10,638 bases of DNA, taken from NCBI GenBank assembly GCA_009776995.1, contig WRMR01000130.1, positions 1-10,638 on the forward strand, written 5' to 3'. The notes under the pieces are model-generated. The model was not told the origin of the DNA, ran no database searches, and was given only the letters and a program-made list of their open reading frames with translations. Of this stretch, positions 1-6,178 are shown in pieces. The translations under genes were made by a program, and so were the position numbers. Position 1 is the first letter of the stretch. Every line of letters begins with the position of its first letter. The stretch is from Planctomycetaceae bacterium (GTDB taxonomy: Bacteria > Planctomycetota > Planctomycetia > Pirellulales > Thermoguttaceae).

Positions 1-231
1 CTACTGGCCCGATTTGGCCGTTCCGGCCAACCGCGACGCATCGATGGCGTAATGTTTCAAATGGAACCCGATGGGGTAATGCCGGAATTGTTCCTACCGA
101 CCGCGCTGTCCGGCACGACGATCCGCTGGCGGGAATATGAAACCTCGAATGTCGATTTCGCAACAACGTTGCAGATTTATCGCATGTTACACAAGATGCA
201 ATCGGCGATTTTGGACCTTGTGGCGTTTTGA
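1..231 (+). CDS. C-terminal fragment of an unrecognised protein (truncated by window edge)
   Basis: Frame 1 is open from the first base to a TGA at 229-231 and gives 76 residues, so the gene begins upstream of the window. The fragment is a mixed hydrophilic/hydrophobic sequence ending in an amphipathic stretch (TLQIYRMLHKMQSAILDLVAF, split around residues 56-76). No signal peptide, membrane segment or motif that I know can be seen in this part. A terminator-like hairpin about 40 bases after the stop supports a real gene end here. A competing frame beginning at 137 crosses this hairpin and has no visible ribosome site, so it was not preferred. I do not recognise the family; no function is assigned. 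Confidence 0.55.
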   Translation, partial: LLARFGRSGQPRRIDGVMFQMEPDGVMPELFLPTALSGTTIRWREYETSNVDFATTLQIYRMLHKMQSAILDLVAF

Positions 232-271
232 TATACCGCACAACGCCAGCAGAGTGAAGTTTCCAACAGTC

Positions 272-298
272 ACCCGAAACGTAAGCGACGGGTTTTTT
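272..298 (+). terminator. Rho-independent terminator-like hairpin after the first gene
   Basis: ACCCG at 272-276 pairs with CGGGT at 289-293. An inner CG/CG pair closes a TAAG loop, and a run of six T (293-298) overlaps the end of the stem. It sits 41 bases after the stop at 231. The stem is short and has an internal loop, so its strength is uncertain. The ACCCGAA...AAGCGA pattern also resembles a dispersed planctomycete repeat as I recall it, and related 12-mers occur at 6139 and 9793. Confidence 0.5.
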
Positions 299-412
299 CG
301 GAAACAACGCAGTGGAACCGGTCACTTGCGTTCCCGGTTGCTGTTCACACAATTCGGTCCGGCGGGATTGCAGATTTTACGTTAGCCGCTCTTTGACGAA
401 AGGATAGTAAAA

Positions 413-2479
413 ATGTCCAGATACTGGTTTCCCTGTTTGTTTTTATTCATTTCTTACCCCGTTTTGGCAGGGGAAATCGTTTTTCCTGTGGCCAAAAACG
501 CGGAGATTCAAACGCTTCAACAGGCACAAGAGAAGGTTCGGGCATTTCGGCAAGCCAACCCGAACACGCCGGACGATGTCGTCATTGAGATTGCGGGCGG
601 AGATTACGAGCTGGAACAGCCGTTGACACTGGGAATCGGGGATAGCGGAACGGAGCAATCCCGAACCATCTGGCGTGCCAAAGCAGGAGAAACCGTGCGG
701 CTTCTCGGCGGCAAAATTCTTCACTCCTGGGAAAAAGTGAGTGATTCGCAACTGCTTGAACAATGGGAACCCGGTGTTCGGGAAAAAATTTACCAAACGA
801 ACCTGAAAGCCGAAGGTATCTCCGGTTTTGGTGCCGTGGGAAAAGGTGGTGCGGAGTTGTTTTTCGACGGCAAACCGATGCAAGTCGCACGGTATCCGAA
901 CGAAGGGTTCATCAAAATTACCGGCCTGCTCAACGAGGAACCGGTTGAAATTCATGGTGCAAAAGGTGACAAAATCGGAAAATTCCATTTTGAGGATTCC
1001 CGAGTCAACCGATGGACAAACGAAAAGGATGCGTGGGTTCATGGGTACTGGTTTTGGGACTGGTCCGAGCAAAGGCACAAAGTTCGTTCCATTGACACGG
1101 AGAAGAAAATCCTGGAGATTGAACCGCCGTATCATACTTACGGTTATCGCCTGGGGCAATGGTTTTACGGCTTCAACCTTCTTTGTGAAATTGATCAAAG
1201 CGGCGAATATCATCTTGACCGGGACACCGGCATCCTTTATTTTTATCCGCCAAGCACCCCTGCTGAGAAGGAGTCGTTTCTTTCCCGGATTGATTCGTTG
1301 TTCCTGCTGACCAACGCTTCGCACATCACGATCAGCAATCTGATTTTGGAAGGGTGCCGCGCGGATGCCGTCATTGTTCGGGATGGCAAAGACGTGTTCA
1401 TTGCAACATCTGTGATTCGCAACATCGGAGGCACGGCGGTCAGCATCAGCGGTGGTTTCGGTCATGGCGTACAAGGTTGCGACATCCATGAAACCGGGGC
1501 GGGTGGCATTTCGCTTTCCGGGGGGGATCGTGACACGCTTGAGTCGGCAGAACATTTTGCGGACAACAACCACATTCATCATTTTGCGCGGCTTCAACGG
1601 GTTTATCAGCCCGGCATTTCATTGAGGGGCGTCGGCAATCGGGCGACGCACAACTTGATCGCGCACGCACCGCATATGGCCATCGGGTTTGGCGGAAACG
1701 ACCATCTCATGGAGTTTAACGAAATCGACGATGTGTGTTATGAATCCAATGACGCCGGGGCGATTTATACCGGACGGAACTGGACCATGCGCGGCAACAC
1801 TATCCGCTACAACTATCTTCACGACATCGAGGGTTTCGAGAAAAAAGGTTGCGTTGGAGTCTATCTGGACGACATGTTTGCTTCGGCTGACATCATCGGC
1901 AATATTTTCCTGCGCGTGTCGCGGGCGGCCATGATCGGCGGTGGCCGGGACAACAGCATCGTCAACAACATTTTCATCGATTGCGTTCCTTCGCTGCATA
2001 TTGACGCCAGGGCACTGGGATGGGCGGCCTACCATGCCGACGATTGGATCAAGGAAGCCGGGGAAAAAGGAACCATTTCCGGCATTCCCTGGAACAAGCC
2101 ACCCTACAGCGAAAAATATCCGGCTCTTGTCAATATTCTTGAAGACGAACCGAAAGCCCCGAAAGGGAATGTCATTTCGCAAAACATCTGTTTGCGGGGT
2201 GTTTGGGACAAAAGTGCCGGATTCTGGAATATGTCCATTGAAGAGAAAGCCCGCCCCTATTTGGCGATAGAGAACAATACGGTTTGGGTCACCGAAAATG
2301 ACCAATTTGTGGGGACCAATCCGTTGTTCGCGGACATGGAGCATCCAGAAAAAGCGGGGTTCCGGTTGCAGGAAGATTCACCGGCACTCCAAACCGGTTT
2401 TCAGCCTATCCCGTTTGAGAAAATCGGCCCTTATCAAGACGCCAATCGCGCATCATGGCCGATTCAAAAAGAGGAATAG
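413..2479 (+). CDS. Exported right-handed parallel beta-helix protein, glycosidase-like (GH141-like architecture)
   Basis: A 688-residue protein with an N-terminal signal peptide (hydrophobic residues 6-18, probable cleavage after VLA at 19), so it is exported. Residues about 30-100 have the pattern seen before beta-helix domains of polysaccharide-active proteins: a stretch like 'AGGDYELEQPL', then DSGT (77-80), a WRAKAGE segment and a GG. Residues 264-280 (GEYHLDRDTGILYFYPP) are a further recurrent family motif. Residues about 300-525 are short Gly/Asn-rich strands repeating NxI and GNxI patterns, typical of stacked beta-helix coils. Acidic clusters ESNDAGAIYTGR (444-455) and GVYLDDM (482-488) are candidate active-site segments. 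The C-terminus (636-674) has the NPLFAD...SPALQTGF...IGPY ending common in these proteins. The start is supported by AAAGGA at 399-404, eight bases before ATG. From memory the layout resembles GH141-type proteins; substrate and activity are not shown. No enzyme or transporter partner is adjacent. Confidence 0.85.
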   Translation: MSRYWFPCLFLFISYPVLAGEIVFPVAKNAEIQTLQQAQEKVRAFRQANPNTPDDVVIEIAGGDYELEQPLTLGIGDSGTEQSRTIWRAKAGETVRLLGGKILHSWEKVSDSQLLEQWEPGVREKIYQTNLKAEGISGFGAVGKGGAELFFDGKPMQVARYPNEGFIKITGLLNEEPVEIHGAKGDKIGKFHFEDSRVNRWTNEKDAWVHGYWFWDWSEQRHKVRSIDTEKKILEIEPPYHTYGYRLGQWFYGFNLLCEIDQSGEYHLDRDTGILYFYPPSTPAEKESFLSRIDSLFLLTNASHITISNLILEGCRADAVIVRDGKDVFIATSVIRNIGGTAVSISGGFGHGVQGCDIHETGAGGISLSGGDRDTLESAEHFADNNHIHHFARLQRVYQPGISLRGVGNRATHNLIAHAPHMAIGFGGNDHLMEFNEIDDVCYESNDAGAIYTGRNWTMRGNTIRYNYLHDIEGFEKKGCVGVYLDDMFASADIIGNIFLRVSRAAMIGGGRDNSIVNNIFIDCVPSLHIDARALGWAAYHADDWIKEAGEKGTISGIPWNKPPYSEKYPALVNILEDEPKAPKGNVISQNICLRGVWDKSAGFWNMSIEEKARPYLAIENNTVWVTENDQFVGTNPLFADMEHPEKAGFRLQEDSPALQTGFQPIPFEKIGPYQDANRASWPIQKEE

Positions 2480-2522
2480 TGAATCACGAATCGTGAATAG
2501 TGGTTAGTGACCAGTGGCAAGT
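2474..2522 (+). repeat. Degenerate 7-bp tandem repeat (GAATAGT type), seven units
   Basis: Seven consecutive heptamers can be read in phase: GAATAGT, GAATCAC, GAATCGT, GAATAGT, GGTTAGT, GACCAGT, GGCAAGT. The array begins inside the last codons of the beta-helix gene, whose stop TAG is part of the first unit. A GAATGCA follows at 2524-2530, the unit type of the second heptamer tract at 3721. This suggests a short sequence repeat that expanded at the gene's 3' end. Confidence 0.7.
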
Positions 2523-2564
2523 TGAATGCAGGGCGTGACCGCCGATTCATTGACCACGGGTTTT

Positions 2565-2587
2565 CGCAGATCAAACGCGGATTTTTT
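2565..2587 (+). repeat. Possible dispersed CAGAT...GATT repeat fragment
   Basis: CGCAGATCAAACGCGGATT followed by a T run resembles the CACAGATAACACAGATT arms of the inverted repeat at 7423-7508, allowing one or two base insertions. It lies in the 273-base gap between the convergent ends of the beta-helix gene and the 307-residue gene. That gap otherwise shows only a weak hairpin (ACGAAT 2732-2737 with ATTCGT 2742-2747), six bases beyond the minus-strand stop and without a T run. Confidence 0.3.
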
Positions 2588-2752
2588 ATTTCTCACCACA
2601 AAGCGAAAACGTTTAGCTCGATTTCTGGAATCGGGACGGCTGGGCGGTCGTGCCACGACTTCATTTTTACGCGTGGTGAAATGAGGTTACAGTTGCGAAC
2701 GATTGCTCTGATGACAATAGCGGATATGAATACGAATGTGTATTCGTCTGTG

Positions 2753-3676
2753 TCACTTTTCGACCACCGTGACGCTGAGTTTGTGCAATGTGACGCCAAC
2801 ATCGCAAGTGCCCGGCACTTCCCAGCCGATGTTCGTGCCGTCGAGTATCATATCGGCTAGGGTTGTGTTCGTGATGAAGCCGCGCTGGTGTGCCGTTTCA
2901 ACAGCCTTGCAAAGGTCGTTCAGAATATCATGGCGAATCGTTCGTCGCTCGCCGACTGCAACCGGTTTGTCGAAATAACGCTTGCTGCCAAGCGTGTAAA
3001 TGAAACTGCCGTTCGGCATGGCAAAGTCCTGCGCCGCGTAATCCGGCACAAATTCGTAACGGCTGTCGAACATGCTGAGGCCGAACCAGAGGAAATCGCG
3101 AAAGCCCTTCGAGTCCTGGTTCGTGTTCTTCAGGTACAGGAACCACGAAAGCTGCGCCGCGTGCAAACCCGGGTCTTGCGGACCATGTGCCACGTTTTCA
3201 GTCAGTTCAAATTCCACTTCAACCCAAATCGCGGCGGCGTCGGCCACCTTGATCGGCTTTGCGAAAGGCGATTGTTCCAACAGCAAGTGCACCCAGGGTT
3301 GTGACGGCGATGTGCGGGGCGTTGCGTATTCTTTGGACGCATGAACCGTCAGATTAATCGCCCCGGTCTTGCGGTCGAGCGTCACCGACTTGGAATCGTC
3401 GGTCAGCGTGACGGTCTCGTCATCGACTTGCACACGATCAAGCAGTCCTTTGGAGTTCCACTGCGGCATCCGCCAAACAGGCGTCACGTCCTTTTGTCCG
3501 AAGGTCTCGACACGCTGCGGCGCCCCATGCGTCGCACCGGTCAGCACGAATCCTTGTGCAAACGTCGCGTCAGTCAGCACTTCACGCGAATTCCCTGCCG
3601 CTTCCTCAGCCGGAAGCAAAGCTCCACATAATCCGCTGATCCAGGCAATCAATAACAATGAAATCATTCGTTGCAT
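2753..3676 (-). CDS. Exported protein of unknown function, 307 residues
   Basis: The protein begins MQRMISLLLIAWISGLCGALLPAEE, a basic start plus a hydrophobic core with likely cleavage near residue 18-23, so it should be exported. Cys17 is not in a normal lipobox (Leu at -1), so a lipoprotein is unlikely. The mature part is rich in alternating beta-type sequence: LTLTDDSKSVTLDRKTGAINL-like strands around 88-110, aromatic patches HAAQLSWFLYLKN (172-184) and FRDFLWFGLSMFDSRYEF (192-209), and a conserved-looking end NIGWEVPGTCDVGVTLHKLS (282-301). It may be an all-beta carbohydrate- or ligand-binding fold, but I cannot name a family. Upstream of the ATG is only a weak purine stretch (GAGAAAG). 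It is convergent with the beta-helix gene and follows pgm after a 250-base repeat-bearing gap, so it is probably a separate unit. The coding frame is confidently real; the function is unknown. Confidence 0.8.
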   Translation of the reverse strand: MQRMISLLLIAWISGLCGALLPAEEAAGNSREVLTDATFAQGFVLTGATHGAPQRVETFGQKDVTPVWRMPQWNSKGLLDRVQVDDETVTLTDDSKSVTLDRKTGAINLTVHASKEYATPRTSPSQPWVHLLLEQSPFAKPIKVADAAAIWVEVEFELTENVAHGPQDPGLHAAQLSWFLYLKNTNQDSKGFRDFLWFGLSMFDSRYEFVPDYAAQDFAMPNGSFIYTLGSKRYFDKPVAVGERRTIRHDILNDLCKAVETAHQRGFITNTTLADMILDGTNIGWEVPGTCDVGVTLHKLSVTVVEK

Positions 3677-3720
3677 GAGCAGGTCTTTCTCTAAGATTCG
3701 TTATTACGGCAATGTTTCAG

Positions 3721-3755
3721 GAATGCAGAGTGCAGAGTGCAGAATGCAGAATGTT
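3721..3755 (+). repeat. 7-bp tandem repeat (GAATGCA type), five units
   Basis: Five heptamers in phase: GAATGCA, GAGTGCA, GAGTGCA, GAATGCA, GAATGTT. It lies 44 bases upstream of the minus-strand 307-residue gene. Translation of the complementary strand gives FCILHSALCI-type peptides, which I recall as common spurious products of such heptamer tracts in unrelated genomes. The unit is related to the GAATAGT tract at 2474. Confidence 0.8.
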
Positions 3756-3852
3756 GTTTTCCGTTTTTGCGTGCGCTCACGAACATTTGGCTTTCTCCTG
3801 GGTGAGGAATCCTTCGTCCACGAGGGGAAATGCATGAGCCCCCACCCCTCCC

Positions 3853-3906
3853 TGCAAAACGGCCGGACATCTATGCAAAATGGCCACTCCTCCCTGCAAA
3901 ACGGCC
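3853..3906 (+). repeat. Three 12-bp cores (TGCAAAACGGCC) at exact 21-bp spacing
   Basis: TGCAAAACGGCC occurs at 3853-3864, TGCAAAATGGCC at 3874-3885 and TGCAAAACGGCC at 3895-3906, with starts exactly 21 bases apart. The 9-base fillers between cores differ. Copies one and three are preceded by a C-rich CTCCC. The array ends 20 bases downstream of the pgm stop (minus strand). Both strands stay open through it only because 21 is a multiple of three; no credible gene covers it. Confidence 0.8.
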
Positions 3907-3926
3907 TGAAAACATGGGAGCATGGG

Positions 3927-5594
3927 TCAAGGTTCCCCCCGGGGCAAGGGCATGGAACGGTTTGCCAGTGCCGCATCAACGATCAACTTCGCTTCGTCGA
4001 GAACGCTTAGCAAGTGCTGTTGTCCCATAAAGGATTCGGCGTAAATCTTGTAGATGTTTTCCGTTCCTGACGGCCGGGCGGCAAACCAACTATTCTCGGT
4101 GACAACCTTCAAGCCGCCGATCGGTGCGTCGTTGCCCGGCGCGTTGGTCAGCTTCGCGAGAATCGGCTCACCGCCCAGTTCCGTTGTCTGCACCTTGTCC
4201 GGCACAAGATTGCTGAACGCCGCCTTCTGCTCCGGCGTTGCCGGTTGATCGACACGAGTGTAGGACGAAACGCCGTAACGGTTTTCGAGTTCGCGATAAT
4301 GTTCGCCGGGGTCTTTCGAGGTCCTGGCCAAAATTTCAGCGGCCAGCAGGTTGAGAATGATCCCGTCCTTGTCGGTTGACCAGACCGAGCCGTCAAAACG
4401 GAGAAAACTCGCACCGGCACTTTCTTCGCCTGCGAAGCCAAGCGTTCCGTTGAACAGTCCACTGACAAACCACTTGAACCCGACAGGCACTTCGATCAGT
4501 TTTCGTCCCAGTCCGGCGGCAACACGGTCGAGCATCGCACTGGACACAAGCGTCTTGCCGATGCCCGCCTGTTTTCCCCACCCAGGACGGTTCTGGAAGA
4601 GATAATCCATGGCCACAGCCAAATAGTGGTTCGGGTTCATCAAGCCGGAGGATCGCGTCACAATGCCGTGCCGGTCGGCGTCCGGGTCATTGGCCACGGC
4701 CAGGTCAAATTGGGCGGCCAGATCGACGAGTTGGGTCATCGCGTAAGGACTTGAGCAGTCCATACGGATTTTTCCGTCGTGATCGACCGCCATGAACGCG
4801 AAGGTCGGGTCGAGGGTGGGGTTGACCACCGTGAGATTCAGGCCGTAACGTTCAGCAATCGGTTCCCAATACGCGCAACTGGCCCCGCCCAGCGGATCGA
4901 CCCCGATACGGAGACCTGACCGGGCAATCGCATCCAGGTCAATGATATTCGCAAGATCGGCGATGTAGGGCGTCATCAGGTCACGGGGATGCGTCGTAGG
5001 AGCCTTGTACGACTCAATGTGCGACAGACGTTTGACATCCCGGCACTTGCCGGCGAGCAACGCGTTGGCACGGTCTTGAATCCATTGCGTCGCGTCGGTG
5101 TCCGCCGGGCCGCCATGGGGTGGATTGTACTTGATGCCGCCGTCCGAGGGTGGATTGTGCGACGGTGTGATGATGATGCCATCGGCGAACATCCGGGGAT
5201 TGTCCCGGTTGTGCCTGAGAATCGCGTGCGAAATCACCGGCGTGGGCGTAAAGCCCTCGTTGTCCTGAACGATGATCTCGACGCAGTTCCCCGCAAGCAC
5301 TTCGATGGCAGAATGTTGTGCAACCGACGAAACGGCGTGCGTGTCCTTCCCGATGAAAAGAGGACCGCTGTAACCCTGCATCCGGCGATACTCGCAGATC
5401 GCCTGCGTGATGGCAATGACGTGCGACTCCGTGAACGAACCGTTGAGGGCCGTGCCGCGATGCCCGCTGGTGCCGAACGCGACCCGTTGATCGGGCAACC
5501 CGGCATCGGGAACCTGATCAAAATAGTTGGCGTTCAACTGATCCGGATCAATCAACAGGGATTTCGGGGCAGGTTTGCCCGCCAAGTCACTCAT
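3927..5594 (-). CDS. pgm: Phosphoglucomutase, alpha-D-glucose specific
   Basis: Interconverts alpha-D-glucose-1-phosphate and glucose-6-phosphate in the cytoplasm, feeding glycogen and nucleotide-sugar synthesis. From the ATG at 5594 it is 555 residues; E. coli Pgm has 546 and aligns over the full length from memory. Visible signatures: FGTSGHRG (40-47), the phosphoserine loop TPSHNP (143-148, catalytic Ser145), metal loop DPDADR (303-308), sugar-binding GEESAG (389-394) and phosphate-binding RPSGTE (507-512). The frame stays open upstream to 5690, but that extension is unlike the family. A GTG at 5598-5600 is a serious alternative start: AAGGA at 5611-5615 lies ten bases before it but 16 before the ATG. 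The sequence carries the DPDADR form of the metal loop, where I recall DPDYDR in E. coli; all ligating Asp are present. No partner genes adjoin. No clear terminator follows. Confidence 0.96.
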   Translation of the reverse strand: MSDLAGKPAPKSLLIDPDQLNANYFDQVPDAGLPDQRVAFGTSGHRGTALNGSFTESHVIAITQAICEYRRMQGYSGPLFIGKDTHAVSSVAQHSAIEVLAGNCVEIIVQDNEGFTPTPVISHAILRHNRDNPRMFADGIIITPSHNPPSDGGIKYNPPHGGPADTDATQWIQDRANALLAGKCRDVKRLSHIESYKAPTTHPRDLMTPYIADLANIIDLDAIARSGLRIGVDPLGGASCAYWEPIAERYGLNLTVVNPTLDPTFAFMAVDHDGKIRMDCSSPYAMTQLVDLAAQFDLAVANDPDADRHGIVTRSSGLMNPNHYLAVAMDYLFQNRPGWGKQAGIGKTLVSSAMLDRVAAGLGRKLIEVPVGFKWFVSGLFNGTLGFAGEESAGASFLRFDGSVWSTDKDGIILNLLAAEILARTSKDPGEHYRELENRYGVSSYTRVDQPATPEQKAAFSNLVPDKVQTTELGGEPILAKLTNAPGNDAPIGGLKVVTENSWFAARPSGTENIYKIYAESFMGQQHLLSVLDEAKLIVDAALANRSMPLPRGEP

Positions 5595-5692
5595 CGTCAC
5601 GACGTTGGTTTCCTTTCTTGGGTTGCTGAGGCTTCCGTGGGAGAAAGCGGCCGGGAAATGGGGCAAAACCGGCCAAAAAAAGCCGGCCAAAT

Positions 5693-5749
5693 GTCAAAAT
5701 CGGCGGTGCAACAGGCGGGTTTTGACCTCCAATAGGCGGATTTTAACCT
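5693..5749 (-). promoter_or_regulatory. Operator-like palindrome and 21-bp direct repeat upstream of pgm
   Basis: GTCAAAATCGGC (5693-5704) and GCGGGTTTTGAC (5715-5726) form an inverted repeat around a 10-base centre, with one wobble and one mismatch. The right arm lies in a 21-base block (5708-5728) that is repeated directly at 5729-5749 with 17 of 21 positions the same. So three copies of a GTCAAAA-YC-SGCC-like element sit about 100-150 bases upstream of the pgm start. A perfect minus-strand TTGACA at 5697-5692 overlaps the left arm, but no -10 follows at 16-18 bases (the site reads GGCCGG). It may be a regulator-binding site or simply another 21-bp repeat. Function is inferred from position only. 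Confidence 0.4.
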
Positions 5750-5852
5750 ACAATGGATTGCCGGCAGGAATGAAGGGGGAAATCCCCGGGCCTGGCACGA
5801 TCATCCCTGCTGCCTTTCCTGCAGAACGCAGAATAATCCCTCCTGACTCACG

Positions 5853-6071
5853 AAAATTGATACAAAAATTGCGAACGTTGAGCATCAAAGCGTCAACGTT
5901 GAACATCAAAGCGCGAACGTTGAGCATCAAAGCGTCAACGTTGAGCATAAAAGCGCGAACGTTGAGCATAAAAGCGCGAACGTTGAACATAAAAGCGCGA
6001 ACGTTGAGCATCAAAGCGCGAACGTTGAGCATAAAAGCGCGAACGTTGAGCATAAAAGCGTCAACGTTGAA
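5853..6071 (+). repeat. 21-bp minisatellite, ten good copies plus one degenerate flank copy
   Basis: The palindromic hexamer AACGTT recurs at 5874, 5895, 5916, 5937, 5958, 5979, 6000, 6021, 6042 and 6063, exactly 21 bases apart. Each copy reads GCG, then CG or TC, then AACGTT, then GARCATMAAA. Variation is limited to the CG/TC dinucleotide, G/A in GARCAT and C/A after CAT. The last copy degenerates after AACGTTGA. A decayed copy (AAAATT in place of AACGTT) starts at 5853. The unit can be split into three heptamers (GCGAACG, TTGAGCA, TAAAAGC), linking it to the 7-bp tracts elsewhere in the window. Confidence 0.95.
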
Positions 6072-6125
6072 TGAAAAAACACAACAAATATCAAAAAACG
6101 GCACCCCTGCACACCTGCACCCAAC

Positions 6126-6156
6126 AAAAAGGCCAACCACCCGAAAGCGATTGGCC
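6126..6156 (-). terminator. Rho-independent terminator of the DUF1559 gene
   Basis: On the minus strand GGCCAATCGC (6156-6147) pairs with GTGGTTGGCC (6140-6131) to form a 10-bp stem with two G-U pairs and a TTTCGG loop. It is followed directly by five T (6130-6126). It begins 22 bases after the stop codon at 6179. This is the best intrinsic terminator in the window. Its loop and flank contain ACCCGAAAGCGA, a 12-mer repeated at 9793-9804. Confidence 0.85.
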
Positions 6157-6178
6157 GTGATTTGGTACGAAGCAAAAA

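Larger units (their letters stand above)
5595..6178. other. 584-base gene-free region between pgm and the DUF1559 gene
   Basis: From left to right it holds the pgm leader with AAGGA at 5611-5615; a G+C stretch with short A runs (5665-5691) and two GCCGGC-like blocks; the palindrome/direct-repeat element at 5693-5749; a spacer with ATG-start frames but no ribosome site; the 21-bp array at 5853-6071; and the terminator of the DUF1559 gene at 6126-6156. Long open frames on both strands (to 6267 on plus, 6140-5748 on minus) come only from the array having no stops. They give heptapeptide repeats (ARTLSIK or FMLNVRA) and are judged noncoding. Confidence 0.7.

Noticed and set aside
137..385. 82-residue frame after the first gene fragment
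   Set aside because: It overlaps the longer frame-1 gene end, passes through a terminator-like hairpin and lacks a ribosome site.
443..1597. Minus-strand 384-residue frame opposite the beta-helix gene
   Set aside because: It is antisense to a well-supported gene with a signal peptide and family motifs; it has no recognisable motif of its own.
3704..3979. Minus-strand 91-residue Cys-rich frame with RPFCREEW-type repeats
   Set aside because: It overlaps the end of pgm and runs through the 21-bp and 7-bp repeats; the peptide repeats are by-products of the DNA period.
5669..5688. CCGGCC-A7-GCCGGCC hairpin upstream of pgm as a terminator
   Set aside because: The A/T run is in the loop rather than after the stem, so it does not fit an intrinsic terminator on either strand.
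5595..5690. 32-residue N-terminal extension of phosphoglucomutase
   Set aside because: The extension does not resemble the family, which begins around the ATG at 5594, and AAGGA at 5611 supports a start at 5594 or GTG 5600.
5853..6071. CRISPR array
   Set aside because: Units are contiguous 21-bp tandem copies with no unique spacers, and there are no cas genes in the window.
5748..6140. Minus-strand 130-residue frame with FMLNVRA repeats
   Set aside because: It starts within the DUF1559 terminator and covers the same noncoding tandem array; no promoter or ribosome site was seen.
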